In this document: one piece after another, positions 52,555-64,000 of the stretch
How the letters are laid out: each line of letters starts with the position of its first letter
Numbering within the stretch: the first letter of the stretch is position 1
Origin: an uncultured Campylobacter sp.
Lineage (GTDB): Bacteria; Campylobacterota; Campylobacteria; Campylobacterales; Campylobacteraceae
Assembly: GCA_900539505.1 (NCBI GenBank)
Contig: UQCL01000002.1
Coordinates: forward strand, 8,521-72,520
Reading direction: 5' to 3'
Length of the DNA: 64,000 nucleotides
Position numbers and translations under genes: made by a program
Notes under the pieces: model-generated
The model's input: the letters and a program-made list of their open reading frames with translations, nothing else
What the model was told of the DNA's origin: nothing
Databases searched by the model: none

Positions 52555-54811
52555 AAATTTTATCTTTAATGCGCGCAAACAGGGAGGTTCCGCACGAAAT
52601 TTGAACTTACGTTGCGGCTCAGACGCGAGCAAGCGGGACTTTGGCGCACAGCGTGTTCTGGGCGCGTACGGATGCGGGTATTTGTCGGGCGCTAGATGCG
52701 ACGATCTGGGCATACGCAGACACGGGCTCTTACGAAGTACTAGATGCCGCGATTTCGGCGCGGGCAGACACAGGCTCTTGCAGGACACCGGGCGCCGTGG
52801 TTTTGCCGTACCGAAATACGAACTGCGCAGCCATGCGAACTGCGATTATAGTGCGAGCGTGCTCTTGAATGGCGCAGTGTGCTGCGGTTTTGTAGCACAA
52901 AATTCGACGAAATTTAGCAGCGATACATACTGCGGCTCTAGCGCGGGCGCTTGTTTACAGCGCGTATCCGATCGCCCTGCTCGTGCCGCCTGCCCGCATT
53001 GCAGATTTGGTACGAACCCAGACGCCCGTCTGCGTTGTGGATTTGGCGCAGATTATTTTAAAAATTCAGGCGGAATTCCTACGCGAAATTTTAAAATTTA
53101 CGCTCTCGATTTCGCACGGAATTTTAAAGATTTTACACGGAGCTTGGAAGCCGCACCCGCGCAAAATTTCAAAATTTCCGATCTAAATTTTACGCGAAAT
53201 TTTAAAAATTCAGCTCGCAATTCGGACGCCGAGCCAGTGCAAAGCTTTAAAAATCCAAATTTCGCACATGATTTCTTGCAAAGCGCTAAAAGCTACGATC
53301 AAAATTCCACTCATGGCTTCTCACAAAGCGGCAGAAGCGCCGAGCCAAATTCCGAGGCGAGTTTTTCGCAGAGCATTAAAAATTCCGAACGGAATTTCTC
53401 GTTAAGCTTCTTACAAAGCGCCAAGAATTCCGATCAAAGTCAAAATTTCAAATCCAGTTTCGCGCAAAGCTTTAAAAATCAAAATTTCGCGTGGGATTTC
53501 TCACAAAACGGCAGAAGCGCCGAGCCAAATTCTGTTCAAAACTTCTCGCAAAGCACTAAAAATTCCGATCGGAATTTTAAGGCTAATTCCATGCAAAATC
53601 AAGTAGAGCCCGTTTCGTTGCAGGAGTTCAAAAATCCGAAGCCGTGCCCGGCGCAGAAGCAAGGGCTGGGCTTTTACGCGCCTAAATTTAAAGATGAGCG
53701 CGCTAGGAATTTTTTCTCCCATCCGATGCGCGCTTTCGTTCTTTGCGCCTGCTTTTTTGCGGCGCTGGGCGCGCTTAGTTTTTTAGCGCCCGATGCGCTG
53801 GCGATCGATTATGTCGCCGCTCATAAGTTTTACTTTCTGTTTTTGGCGCCTTCGTGCATCTACGCGGCGTTTTTGCTTACCGCGCTGCCCGATTGGACGA
53901 ACTTCGAGGGCTCGCTAAAGCCCGTCTCGCTCGCCTTTGCCGCCTGCCTGATCGCAGCTTTTATCGCGAGCTTTTTAAATTTACGGCTTGCGGCTGCGAT
54001 CACGGCGCTGTTTTGGGCGGTATTTTTCATCTTTGCGGCGCGGCTTTTGTGGCTGGATAAAAACTCGAATAATTTTAGCATCCTGGCAGTCCTTGCGGCG
54101 TTTTGCGCCTGCTCTGCGGCCTATGGCGCGAGCGGGGATGAGAAGTTTTTGCTTAGCTTCGTGCATATCAACGTCGCGGCAATCGCCGTCGTAAGCTACC
54201 GCATAAGCGTCGTCATCGGCAACGAAGCGCTAAGAGAGGCGGGGCTGAAGGACGCCGTTTTTATTCCAAATTTTATCTACAAAAATTTAGCCGCTTTCCT
54301 CGCCTTCGCTTTGGCGCTCGCGACGCCATTTTTAAGCGAGGCGACGTGCGGATTTATCGCGCTTGGCATCGGGTTTTTGTTTTTGGCAAAACTTCGCGAG
54401 CTACACTACGTCGAAATTCTAAGCCGTCACTATATGGCGTTTTACTACGCGTTGCAGGCTGCGTGCGCGGCGGGCTATGCGTGGCTGGGTTGGGAGCTGA
54501 TCCGCGGGGGATACGCTGCTGCACCGCTGCACGTCATCGCGATCTGCTATATGTATGGAGCGATACTTTTCGTAGGAATGATCGCCGGACAGCGCCACAG
54601 CGGAATTTCGCCGCTAAACTTCCCGCGCCTAAGCCGCGCGGCGCTCGTTTTGGCTCTGCTCGCGGGAGGTTTAAGAGCCGTTTTTGCGGGCGAGAGCTTT
54701 GTTTTATACGTGATGATCCCCTCGGCGCTTTTCATCGCCGCGGTCGCGCTATATCTGATAAATTTCATCCCGATCTTTCTGAAAAATCCTTTCAGCGCGG
54801 ATCCGGATTGA
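52547..54811 (+). CDS. NnrS-family protein with a ~388-residue repetitive N-terminal extension
   Basis: Residues 389-754 are a normal NnrS protein (about 12 helices, starting FFSHPMRAFVLCACFFAALG; later VHINVAAIAVVSYRISVVIG and IAICYMYGAILFVGMIAGQRHS), a family of heme/copper membrane proteins linked to nitric-oxide stress. The first 388 residues are unlike any NnrS: 1-170 are rich in Arg, Cys and Gly with a 16-residue tandem repeat; 175-350 are NFK/SQS/NSD-type repeats with no hydrophobic segment. Here the first ATG has a strong GGGGGAG site and overlaps the ATPase gene, so the extension should be translated. Confidence 0.85.
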   Translation: MNRNFIFNARKQGGSARNLNLRCGSDASKRDFGAQRVLGAYGCGYLSGARCDDLGIRRHGLLRSTRCRDFGAGRHRLLQDTGRRGFAVPKYELRSHANCDYSASVLLNGAVCCGFVAQNSTKFSSDTYCGSSAGACLQRVSDRPARAACPHCRFGTNPDARLRCGFGADYFKNSGGIPTRNFKIYALDFARNFKDFTRSLEAAPAQNFKISDLNFTRNFKNSARNSDAEPVQSFKNPNFAHDFLQSAKSYDQNSTHGFSQSGRSAEPNSEASFSQSIKNSERNFSLSFLQSAKNSDQSQNFKSSFAQSFKNQNFAWDFSQNGRSAEPNSVQNFSQSTKNSDRNFKANSMQNQVEPVSLQEFKNPKPCPAQKQGLGFYAPKFKDERARNFFSHPMRAFVLCACFFAALGALSFLAPDALAIDYVAAHKFYFLFLAPSCIYAAFLLTALPDWTNFEGSLKPVSLAFAACLIAAFIASFLNLRLAAAITALFWAVFFIFAARLLWLDKNSNNFSILAVLAAFCACSAAYGASGDEKFLLSFVHINVAAIAVVSYRISVVIGNEALREAGLKDAVFIPNFIYKNLAAFLAFALALATPFLSEATCGFIALGIGFLFLAKLRELHYVEILSRHYMAFYYALQAACAAGYAWLGWELIRGGYAAAPLHVIAICYMYGAILFVGMIAGQRHSGISPLNFPRLSRAALVLALLAGGLRAVFAGESFVLYVMIPSALFIAAVALYLINFIPIFLKNPFSADPD
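52691..52786 (+). repeat. Two-copy 48-base in-frame tandem repeat in the NnrS extension
   Basis: Units 52691-52738 and 52739-52786 encode ARCDDLGIRRHGLLRS and TRCRDFGAGRHRLLQD. They share CTAGATGC, CGCAGACAC/GGCAGACAC and GGCTCTT at a fixed 48-base distance. Confidence 0.7.
53318..53677 (+). repeat. 180-base (60-codon) imperfect repeat in the NnrS extension
   Basis: A 34-base block encoding FSQSGRSAEPNS occurs at 53318-53351 and, nearly identical, at 53498-53531 (exactly 180 bases apart). Matching continues through SFSQSIKNSERNF and NFSQSTKNSDRNF. The second unit fades toward 53620. Shorter FLQSAK-x-x-DQ units also recur. Confidence 0.65.
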
Positions 54812-54877
54812 TGCTCATCAAAGCGGGCTTGCTAAATTTTAGCTACAATCGATCAAATTTCATTTCAAGGAGAACTT

Positions 54878-55207
54878 ATGCAACACATCAAAAATATCGA
54901 CGCCGCTAAGGCCGTAGAGCTTGCTTCGCTAGTCGAAGTGGCCCCTCATAAGGTGATTTCGCGCACCCTCGCGCAAAATCCTGCGCTAAATATGACGCTT
55001 TTCGCCTTCGACGACGGCGAGGAGATCAGCTCGCACAAATCTGACGGCGACGCATTCGTTTACGTGCTTGAGGGCGAGGGCGATTTCACGATCGACGGGC
55101 AGAAGCACCGCGTAAAAGCGGGGCAAAGCATCGTCATGCCTGCGGGCTTGCCGCACGCGATCTTCGCGCCGGTACCGTTTAAGTGGTTTTTAGTGGTGGT
55201 TTTTTAG
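54878..55207 (+). CDS. Small cupin-domain protein
   Basis: 109 residues, one beta-barrel cupin domain: DGDAFVYVLEGEGDFTIDGQ, KAGQSIVMPAGLPHAIFAP. Metal-binding His/Glu positions are partly kept (ISSHKSDGDAF, PHAI). Function of such stand-alone cupins is unknown. AAGGAGAACTT precedes the ATG; 66 bases after the NnrS gene on the same strand. Confidence 0.85.
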   Translation: MQHIKNIDAAKAVELASLVEVAPHKVISRTLAQNPALNMTLFAFDDGEEISSHKSDGDAFVYVLEGEGDFTIDGQKHRVKAGQSIVMPAGLPHAIFAPVPFKWFLVVVF

Positions 55208-55740
55208 CCTCTAAGCTTAAGGGCGGGTCAAATTTTAAAATTTAGCCCGCCCGCCGCTTCATAAAATTTTATCCGAAATTCCATTCGCAGGGTCGCTCTG
55301 TTTGTTTCCGCCTGCTCCCGTTCGCTCTCACAAAATTTTAAAATTTAGAAACGTTTAAATTTTATTTTCACCGCGCCAAAAAATTTCGTCTGTTTTGCAA
55401 ACCGTGCGGGAGCTAAAAATAACACATCGCGTTTACGCGCTGTGTCTGGCCCCGAAATCGCACGCTTGAGCTCGCATCGCAAGTCAAATCCATAGCTCGC
55501 GCGTTAAATTTCAAAGCCGCATCGAGCATGCAAATGCGCGCCAAGCTAGTCGAGCAGATAGGCGCTGTAATAGGGCAATGCGCCGAGCGTGCAATACATA
55601 TCGGGAGAATAGAGCAGACGGGCGCCGTAGTAGGGCGAACCCGCCCAGTGCGCAATGCGCGCCTAGCTCATAGATTAAGCGTAAATTTAAAGGCCGTGTC
55701 CTGCGCGAAATGCACGCCAAGCCGGCCTAAATTTTAAAAT
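55208..55740. repeat. Spacer with a 60-base imperfect tandem repeat
   Basis: No gene called. At 55552-55576 and 55612-55636 the same 25-base block (GAGCAGAYRGGCGCYGTARTA then GGGC) occurs exactly 60 bases apart, and CGCAATGCGCGCC-like words surround it. Three AAATTTTAAAATTTAG words flank it. Open frames crossing the repeat on both strands have no start signals. Confidence 0.5.
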
Positions 55741-58963
<3,223 letters not shown>

Positions 58964-58974
58964 TTAATGCCGCG

Positions 58975-58980
58975 ATTATA
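58975..58980 (-). promoter_or_regulatory. -10 box (TATAAT) for pyrG-recJ
   Basis: The minus strand reads GTTATAATCGCGG 33 bases before the pyrG start. Confidence 0.5.
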
Positions 58981-59080
58981 ACTTCTTTTAGGTTAAAGCA
59001 CACTAAGCTAGAATTTGAAAATTTTAGAAATTTACGGCAAAATACGCACCCAAATAAATTTTAAATTTAAAGGAGAGATG

Positions 59081-60529
59081 ATGAAAAAGATCATCGCGGC
59101 TTTAGTTCTCATCGTAGCGCTTATAGTGGGCGTTTTTGTAGCGACAAAGGACGCTAAAACAGGCGTAGCTAAAAGTGTAAACGATAGCATAACCAAAACG
59201 GTGGACGGTGCGGTCGGCAAGAGTGCCAGCGCGGCGATTGAGCAGCAGATTGCGGAATTTATCGCTAGAAACGAAATTTTCGAGACTAAAAGCGCTAAAT
59301 TTTATCCTGGAGATAGCAACTCAAGCGGCTTTATCGAAGGCGTAGTAAAAAAAGAGAAACTACAAAAAAGCCTTGCTGAAGGCTTTAGCAAGCTAAAGGA
59401 AAAAGCAGGCGCGCAAGATAGCAACGATACGGATGAGCCGGATCCTGCTAAAATTTTCCCGGAAGATTTTGCTTTTCGCTATGACTACACTATTAAGCAT
59501 AGCGTAAAAAACGCTGCGGATGGATTTGAGAGCGACGGAATTTTAACGATTAAGACGCCATATTACGCGGAGCCTTGCAAGAAGCTGTTTAAGACTGACG
59601 CGCCGCTTAGCACGCATCTAAACTACGGACCTACAGAGGTTAAATTTAGCGCAAAGCTAGCCGATATAAATGTGCTCGAAGATGGCGGAATAGGACGTCT
59701 TGCAGGCCTTAGCCTAAACGGCACGAGCGATATGAGCGGTAAAACGATAAAAGCCTTGGGCTTTAAAATCGGTGAAATTTTTATAGACGACGGCAAGGAT
59801 TCGGGTCTTGATATAAAGGATCTTATCTATGAGGCAAACTTTAAAAACGGCATCCAAGATCTAGACGATAATATAACTAAGCTCTTTTTGAATGACATAG
59901 ATTTTGCAGGCAGCACAAAAGAGCTCGTCGTAACTGTAGATAAGCAGCGCTTCGTCGTAGTTACGGATATGAGCACGGAAGGTAGCTACCGCGTAAAAGA
60001 TGGAATTTTAAATTTCAACGAAAGCGATAAAGCCCAAAGCCTAAAAATCGCTGACGTGCTAGTGCGAAACATCCATTTAGGCGTCGATACCAGCTTTAGC
60101 TCCGCACTTTTCGAAAAATATCTGTCTGTTATCTCAAATCCGCAAGAAGGCGAAAAATTAGCAGAAAATAAAGAGCTTTTTATGAAGCTGCTAAAAGATG
60201 ATATGAAAATCAACGTGAGTGATTTTTCGTTTGAAAATAGCCTCGGCAAAAAATTTGCTTTTAACGCAAGCGCGCTAGTAGGCGGCTACATCGACGAGAC
60301 GCAGCTTTTTAAGCGCATGAGCTTGGACGGCAAAGCTACGATAAATACGACCATCACGGACTTCTTATCGCCTTATGACAGCTTGCGCGATTTTGCGCCG
60401 ATGGCGGAAGTTTACGGCTCGCAGTTTCTTAAGCCTGATGGAGATGGGGTTAAGATGGAGTTTAGCTTCGATAAGGCAAGCAACTCTATGATCTTAAACG
60501 GAAAGCCTATCCCACTACCGCACAATTAA
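59081..60529 (+). CDS. DUF945-like exported/anchored protein
   Basis: 482 residues with an uncleaved-looking N-terminal helix (KKIIAALVLIVALIVGVFVA), then a large beta-rich periplasmic domain with repeated strand motifs (DFAFRYDYTIKHSV, SDGILTIKTPYYAEP, VLVRNIHLGVDTSF). This resembles YdgA/DUF945 proteins, function unknown. Of the two adjacent ATGs, the second (59081) is five bases from AGGAG. Confidence 0.6.
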   Translation: MKKIIAALVLIVALIVGVFVATKDAKTGVAKSVNDSITKTVDGAVGKSASAAIEQQIAEFIARNEIFETKSAKFYPGDSNSSGFIEGVVKKEKLQKSLAEGFSKLKEKAGAQDSNDTDEPDPAKIFPEDFAFRYDYTIKHSVKNAADGFESDGILTIKTPYYAEPCKKLFKTDAPLSTHLNYGPTEVKFSAKLADINVLEDGGIGRLAGLSLNGTSDMSGKTIKALGFKIGEIFIDDGKDSGLDIKDLIYEANFKNGIQDLDDNITKLFLNDIDFAGSTKELVVTVDKQRFVVVTDMSTEGSYRVKDGILNFNESDKAQSLKIADVLVRNIHLGVDTSFSSALFEKYLSVISNPQEGEKLAENKELFMKLLKDDMKINVSDFSFENSLGKKFAFNASALVGGYIDETQLFKRMSLDGKATINTTITDFLSPYDSLRDFAPMAEVYGSQFLKPDGDGVKMEFSFDKASNSMILNGKPIPLPHN

Positions 60530-60534
60530 ATTTT

Positions 60535-60579
60535 AAAGCTTTGCGGGCAAATTTTAAACCTGTTCGCAAAGCTTTTTTT
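60535..60579 (+). terminator. Rho-independent terminator after the DUF945-like gene
   Basis: Perfect 11-base arms AAAGCTTTGCG (60535-60545) and CGCAAAGCTTT (60565-60575) followed by TTTT. The stem can also form on the other strand. Confidence 0.8.
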
Positions 60580-60767
60580 GTTTCTTACTTTTTCGGAGCA
60601 GAATTTCGCAAAGCTCCGCTTAAATTTTTCCCTGTAAAATTCCGCGGCGCCACCATAAAATTTCGCTAGAATTTTACCGCATTGTTTCCGCCCGCTTCGT
60701 TAAATTTTAAAACTTACAAGCCAAAATCTCATATTTGCAATGACAGATAGGCTTAAGCAATTTTGGC

Positions 60768-60773
60768 TATAAT
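60768..60773 (+). promoter_or_regulatory. -10 box (TATAAT) for nrdA
   Basis: TTTTGGCTATAATGCGC: a consensus hexamer with an upstream T tract as in Campylobacter sigma-70 promoters. It leaves an unusually long leader of about 130 bases. Confidence 0.5.
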
Positions 60774-60910
60774 GCGCGATTTTGCAGCGCAGCCAGCGTA
60801 AATTTAAAAGACGACGGATTTGAGGCATTTATTACGCCGCCTCTTTTGACGACGTATTTTATGTTGGGAAACTAACGCTAAATTTGCATTTTTAAATTTC
60901 AAGGAACGAT

Positions 60911-63283
60911 ATGAAAGTAATCAAACGCAACGGCAGAACCGAGGAACTTGACGTAAGTAAGATCAAAAAATACACGAGCGAGGCAGTGGAGGGGCTGGAA
61001 AACGTAAGTCTTAGCGAGCTTGAGGTGGACGCAAAGATCCAGTTTCGCGATATGATCACCACGGAGGAGATTCAGCAAACCCTCATCAAAACCGCGGTCG
61101 AAAAGATCGACGTGGATCGCCCGAACTGGACCTTCGTCGCCGCGCGATTATTTTTATACGATCTGTATCACAAGGTAACGGGCTTTAGCGGTTACAACAG
61201 CCTAAAAGATTACTTCGCTCGCGGCGAGGCGGCGGGCCGCATAATGCTCGGCTTAAAGGAAAAATACGATCTAGAGGATCTAAATTCTTATTTGCAGCCG
61301 CAGCGCGATTTGCAGTTTAACTATTTAGGCATCAAGACGCTTTACGATCGCTACCTCATCAAGGATAAGAGCGGCGCGCCGATCGAGCTTCCGCAGCAGA
61401 TGTTTATGGCGATCGCGATGTTCCTTGCGCAAAACGAGCTTGATTGCCAGAGCTGGGCGAAGAAATTTTACGATCTCATATCTAAATTTGAAGTTATGCT
61501 CGCTACTCCAACGCTCTCAAACGCCCGTACGACGCGCCATCAGCTAAGCAGCTGCTACGTGGGCTCCACGCCCGATAATATCGAAGGAATTTTCGATAGT
61601 TACAAGGAGATGGCGCTTCTGAGCAAATTCGGCGGCGGTATCGGCTGGGACTGGTGCAAGGTGCGCGCGATGGGCGGCAGCATCGACGGGCATAAAAACG
61701 CCGCGGGCGGCATCATACCGTTTTTAAAGATTACCAACGACATCGCAGTCGCCGTCGATCAGCTAGGCACGCGCAAGGGCGCTATCGCCGTGTATATCGA
61801 GCCGTGGCATATGGACGTGAGCGACTTCCTCGATCTGCGCAAAAACTCGGGCGAGGAGAGGCGCCGCGCGCATGAAATTTTCCCCGCGCTGTGGATAAAC
61901 GATCTGTTTATGAAAAGGCTTCAAAGCGGCGGCAAATGGACGCTCTTCGATCCTGCAGAAGTAAGCGATCTGAGCGATCTATATGGCGCAGAATTTGAAA
62001 CGCGCTACGAGCAGTACGAGGCCGACGATAAAATTTCAAAATCCACGATCCTGGCAAAGGAGCTTTGGAAGAAAATTTTAACGAGTTATTTTGAGACGGG
62101 CATGCCCTTTTTATGCTTCAAAGATAATGCCAACCGAATCAATCCAAACGCGCATCAGGGCTTAATCAGAAGCTCAAATTTATGCACGGAGATCTTTCAA
62201 AACACGGCGCCGAACCACTACAAAATCAAAGTGGTTTTTGCTGACGGCAGCGAGAGGCTGTTTGAGGAAAACGAAGATGTGGCGACCGACGCGGGCATCG
62301 TAAAAAAGGCGAAAAAGATCACCGCGCTGGACACGCTGGGCGGCAAAGAAATTTTTATCGTAGAAAAGGGCTGCAGCGAAGGCGCGACGGCGGTTTGTAA
62401 CCTCGCAAGCGTAAATTTAAGCAAAATCAATAGCCGCGAGGAGATAGCTCGCGTGATGCCGATCGCCGTGCGAATGCTAGATAACGTCATCGATCTAAAT
62501 TTTTACCCGCACGCCAAGGTCAAACACACCAATCTAAAAACCCGCGCGATAGGGCTCGGCGTAATGGGCGAAGCGCAGATGCTGGCCGAGCGCGGCGTGA
62601 AGTGGGGCAGCTACGAGCACTTCGAGCTGATCGATAGGATAATGGAAAACGTGAGTTTTAACGCGATCAAGGCAAGTTCAAATTTGGCCGTAGAAAAGGG
62701 CAAATACCCTGATTTTGCTGGCTCGAAGTGGAGCGAAGGAATTTTCCCGATCGATTTAGCGAACGAAAACGCAAAGGCGCTCGTTAAGCGCGGCGGGCTT
62801 TTTGAGCAGAGCAGCTGCGACTGGGACGGACTGCGCGAGAAAGTAAAGCGCGACGGCATGCGAAACGGCTACCTGATGGCGATCGCGCCGACATCGAGCA
62901 TCAGCATACTCGTAGGCACCACGCAGACGATCGAGCCGGTATATAAGCGCAAGTGGTTCGAGCACAACCTAAGCGGCATGATCCCGGTCGTCGTGCCGAA
63001 TTTAAGCCCGAAAACGTGGCAGGCGTACGTACCTGCATACGAGCTCGATCAGCGTCTGCTTGTAAAGGCGGGTGCCATCCGCCAAAAATGGATCGATCAA
63101 GGTCAGAGCCTAAATATTTTCATGAGCCTGGATAAGGCAAGCGGCGGCTATCTGAGCGAAATTTACACGCTCGCATGGCAGCTGGGGCTAAAATCGACCT
63201 ACTACCTGCGCTCCGAAAGCCCCGATAGCGAGAAGCTAAACAACGTCGCAGACCGCTCAATCGAGTGCGAAGGGTGCCAGTAA
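60911..63283 (+). CDS. nrdA: Class I ribonucleoside-diphosphate reductase, alpha subunit
   Basis: 790 residues. N-terminal ATP-cone (MKVIKRNGRTEELDVSKIKK), active-site and redox cysteines in HQLSSCYVGSTPD and SSNLCTEIFQN, the radical-transfer Tyr region near the C-terminus (STYYLRSES), and the C-terminal redox pair CEGCQ. It reduces ribonucleotides to deoxyribonucleotides with NrdB, which is not adjacent. AAGGAACGAT precedes the ATG. Confidence 0.95.
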   Translation: MKVIKRNGRTEELDVSKIKKYTSEAVEGLENVSLSELEVDAKIQFRDMITTEEIQQTLIKTAVEKIDVDRPNWTFVAARLFLYDLYHKVTGFSGYNSLKDYFARGEAAGRIMLGLKEKYDLEDLNSYLQPQRDLQFNYLGIKTLYDRYLIKDKSGAPIELPQQMFMAIAMFLAQNELDCQSWAKKFYDLISKFEVMLATPTLSNARTTRHQLSSCYVGSTPDNIEGIFDSYKEMALLSKFGGGIGWDWCKVRAMGGSIDGHKNAAGGIIPFLKITNDIAVAVDQLGTRKGAIAVYIEPWHMDVSDFLDLRKNSGEERRRAHEIFPALWINDLFMKRLQSGGKWTLFDPAEVSDLSDLYGAEFETRYEQYEADDKISKSTILAKELWKKILTSYFETGMPFLCFKDNANRINPNAHQGLIRSSNLCTEIFQNTAPNHYKIKVVFADGSERLFEENEDVATDAGIVKKAKKITALDTLGGKEIFIVEKGCSEGATAVCNLASVNLSKINSREEIARVMPIAVRMLDNVIDLNFYPHAKVKHTNLKTRAIGLGVMGEAQMLAERGVKWGSYEHFELIDRIMENVSFNAIKASSNLAVEKGKYPDFAGSKWSEGIFPIDLANENAKALVKRGGLFEQSSCDWDGLREKVKRDGMRNGYLMAIAPTSSISILVGTTQTIEPVYKRKWFEHNLSGMIPVVVPNLSPKTWQAYVPAYELDQRLLVKAGAIRQKWIDQGQSLNIFMSLDKASGGYLSEIYTLAWQLGLKSTYYLRSESPDSEKLNNVADRSIECEGCQ

Positions 63284-63507
63284 AAATTTATTCGCCGCGC
63301 TAGAAAATTTACGCTCGCAACTAGATGGCGAAAACGGCGTGAAAGAGTATTTTAGAAAGTAAATTTGACGGGCAAATTTAATCTCTTGCTTCGCCCGTCA
63401 AATTTGAGCGAAACGGCTTGGCTTTGGGCGTTAAATTTGACGCCAAATTTAACTACGCTAAATTTTAAGAATTAGCACTTTATTAAAATAAAGCCATAAA
63501 TTGCAAC

Positions 63508-63846
63508 TTATTTAAAGCTAAAAGTCCAGCCTCCATTCTTTTCTGTCGTTATCTCAACTTCTAAAATTTTCCTACACCCAAAAATATCCATTTGAAATTC
63601 TTGCGCATATTTCATATCGATATTTAAATTTTCCCTCTTACCATCCTCCGCACAATTTCCCCTATTTACAACAATGTCTTTTAGCTTGACGCCATCTTGC
63701 AAAGCCGTAACATACAACCGCAAATATCGTGTGTTAGCGAATTCTCCATAACGAATCATTTGCTCAACCTCAACACTAAAAGGCGCTTTATTCTCAGCAT
63801 ATCCAAAACAAACAAAAGCCAAAAGCACCAAAAACACCTTTTTCAT
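63508..63846 (-). CDS. Small periplasmic protein, unrecognised
   Basis: 112 residues with a signal peptide (MKKVFLVLLAFVCFGYAE). The mature part has two cysteines (RGNCAEDG, IFGCRKIL) that could form a disulfide. KYAQEFQMDIFGCRKI and EVEITTEKNGGWTF are distinctive but unassigned. AAAGGATTTTGAT precedes the ATG. A+T-rich compared with nrdA. Confidence 0.65.
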   Translation of the reverse strand: MKKVFLVLLAFVCFGYAENKAPFSVEVEQMIRYGEFANTRYLRLYVTALQDGVKLKDIVVNRGNCAEDGKRENLNIDMKYAQEFQMDIFGCRKILEVEITTEKNGGWTFSFK

Positions 63847-63948
63847 ATCAAAATCCTTTAAAAAAAATGTTTGATATTTTATTTTCTTTCTTTAAAATTT
63901 TGGCTTAATTCTATGATAACTAATGGAAAATTTAAAATTTTTAAAAGG

Positions 63949-64000
63949 ATGAGATTTTATTAAAGGCTCAAGATAAGTTAAGCGGATTCTCTCTTATCAT
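63949..64000 (+). CDS. Partial: probable type IV prepilin-like leader, start disrupted or unusual
   Basis: The last 47 bases read LLKAQDKLSGFSLI in one frame: a short basic leader ending in G then FSLI, the prepilin peptidase cleavage site. After AAAAGG, the ATG at 63949 is in a different frame and stops after four codons; an extra T in the following TTTT run would give MRFLLKAQDKLSGFSLI. Otherwise the start would be ATT (63954). The gene runs off the window. Confidence 0.45.

Larger units (their letters stand above)
60530..60910. other. Intergenic region upstream of nrdA
   Basis: Contains the terminator at 60535-60579, several AAATTTT words (60600-60720), a -10 box at 60768 and then about 130 bases of leader. 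No NrdR-box pair (ACACTATATCTTGTGT type) was recognised. Confidence 0.45.

Noticed and set aside
55413..55737. Frames of 69-80 codons on both strands between the cupin gene and recJ
   Set aside because: They arise from the GC-rich 60-base repeat, lack ribosome-binding sites and match no family.

Overview
The window looks like chromosomal DNA of a Campylobacter (Campylobacterota), probably one of the higher-GC host-associated or oral species such as those near C. gracilis. This is inferred from gene content and style, not from a marker gene. Supporting points are the UPF0323 lipoprotein / glutathionylspermidine-synthase-like / D-2-hydroxyacid dehydrogenase neighbourhood (recalled as Cj0371-Cj0373 in C. 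jejuni), a CmeR-like TetR protein, a DUF475 protein, TATAAT-type -10 boxes with little visible -35, and GC-rich genes separated by spacers full of AAATTTTAAAATTT-like words.

Layout. 0-10 kb: a membrane-anchored methyltransferase, mntP, a DUF4197 protein, an EamA transporter with a very long low-complexity N-terminus, a metal ABC permease/ATPase pair, and an overlapping trio (methyltransferase, diheme cytochrome c peroxidase, PAS-GGDEF-EAL protein). 10-20 kb: succinyl-CoA:acetate CoA-transferase-type enzyme, a small Sel1-like gene family with a duplicated spacer, a peroxiredoxin, a DUF3137 protein, DUF475, an Na+/H+ antiporter-type carrier and a CopD-like protein. 20-29 kb: four tandem family-3 solute-binding proteins with no permease, then an iron-uptake locus (AraC regulator, Fur-box-like site, TonB receptor, PepSY protein). 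29-36 kb: the Cj0371-0373-like cluster with a HTH protein, then a TetR regulator and an RclA-type flavoprotein.

36-41 kb is a distinct A+T-rich island on the minus strand, made of small genes that look like polymorphic-toxin immunity proteins (one Imm32-like, one colicin-immunity-like, others unrecognised) and zinc-ribbon/membrane proteins, with overlaps, one frameshifted member and several ORFs of about 30-50 codons. No toxin gene is visible. It ends at a tRNA-Val(GAC). 41-50 kb is mostly housekeeping: DUF3137 paralogue, dxr, cdsA, NFACT/RqcH-type protein, nitroreductase, leuC, ilvD. 50-55 kb is an overlapping operon of a Tat-exported solute-binding protein, ABC permease, ABC ATPase and an NnrS protein with a ~390-residue repetitive N-terminal extension, followed by a cupin. 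55-64 kb: recJ, pyrG, a DUF945-like protein, nrdA, a small periplasmic protein and, at the very edge, what looks like the leader of a type IV prepilin-like protein.

The most unusual theme is that the palindromic AT-rich words filling the spacers also occur inside three unrelated genes (EamA transporter, a methyltransferase, NnrS), always in the frame that avoids the TAA stop and encodes Asn-Phe-Lys-type residues. This suggests a spacer-like sequence that can be carried in frame inside proteins. The toxin-less immunity island and the four-member binding-protein array are the other regions most worth following up.
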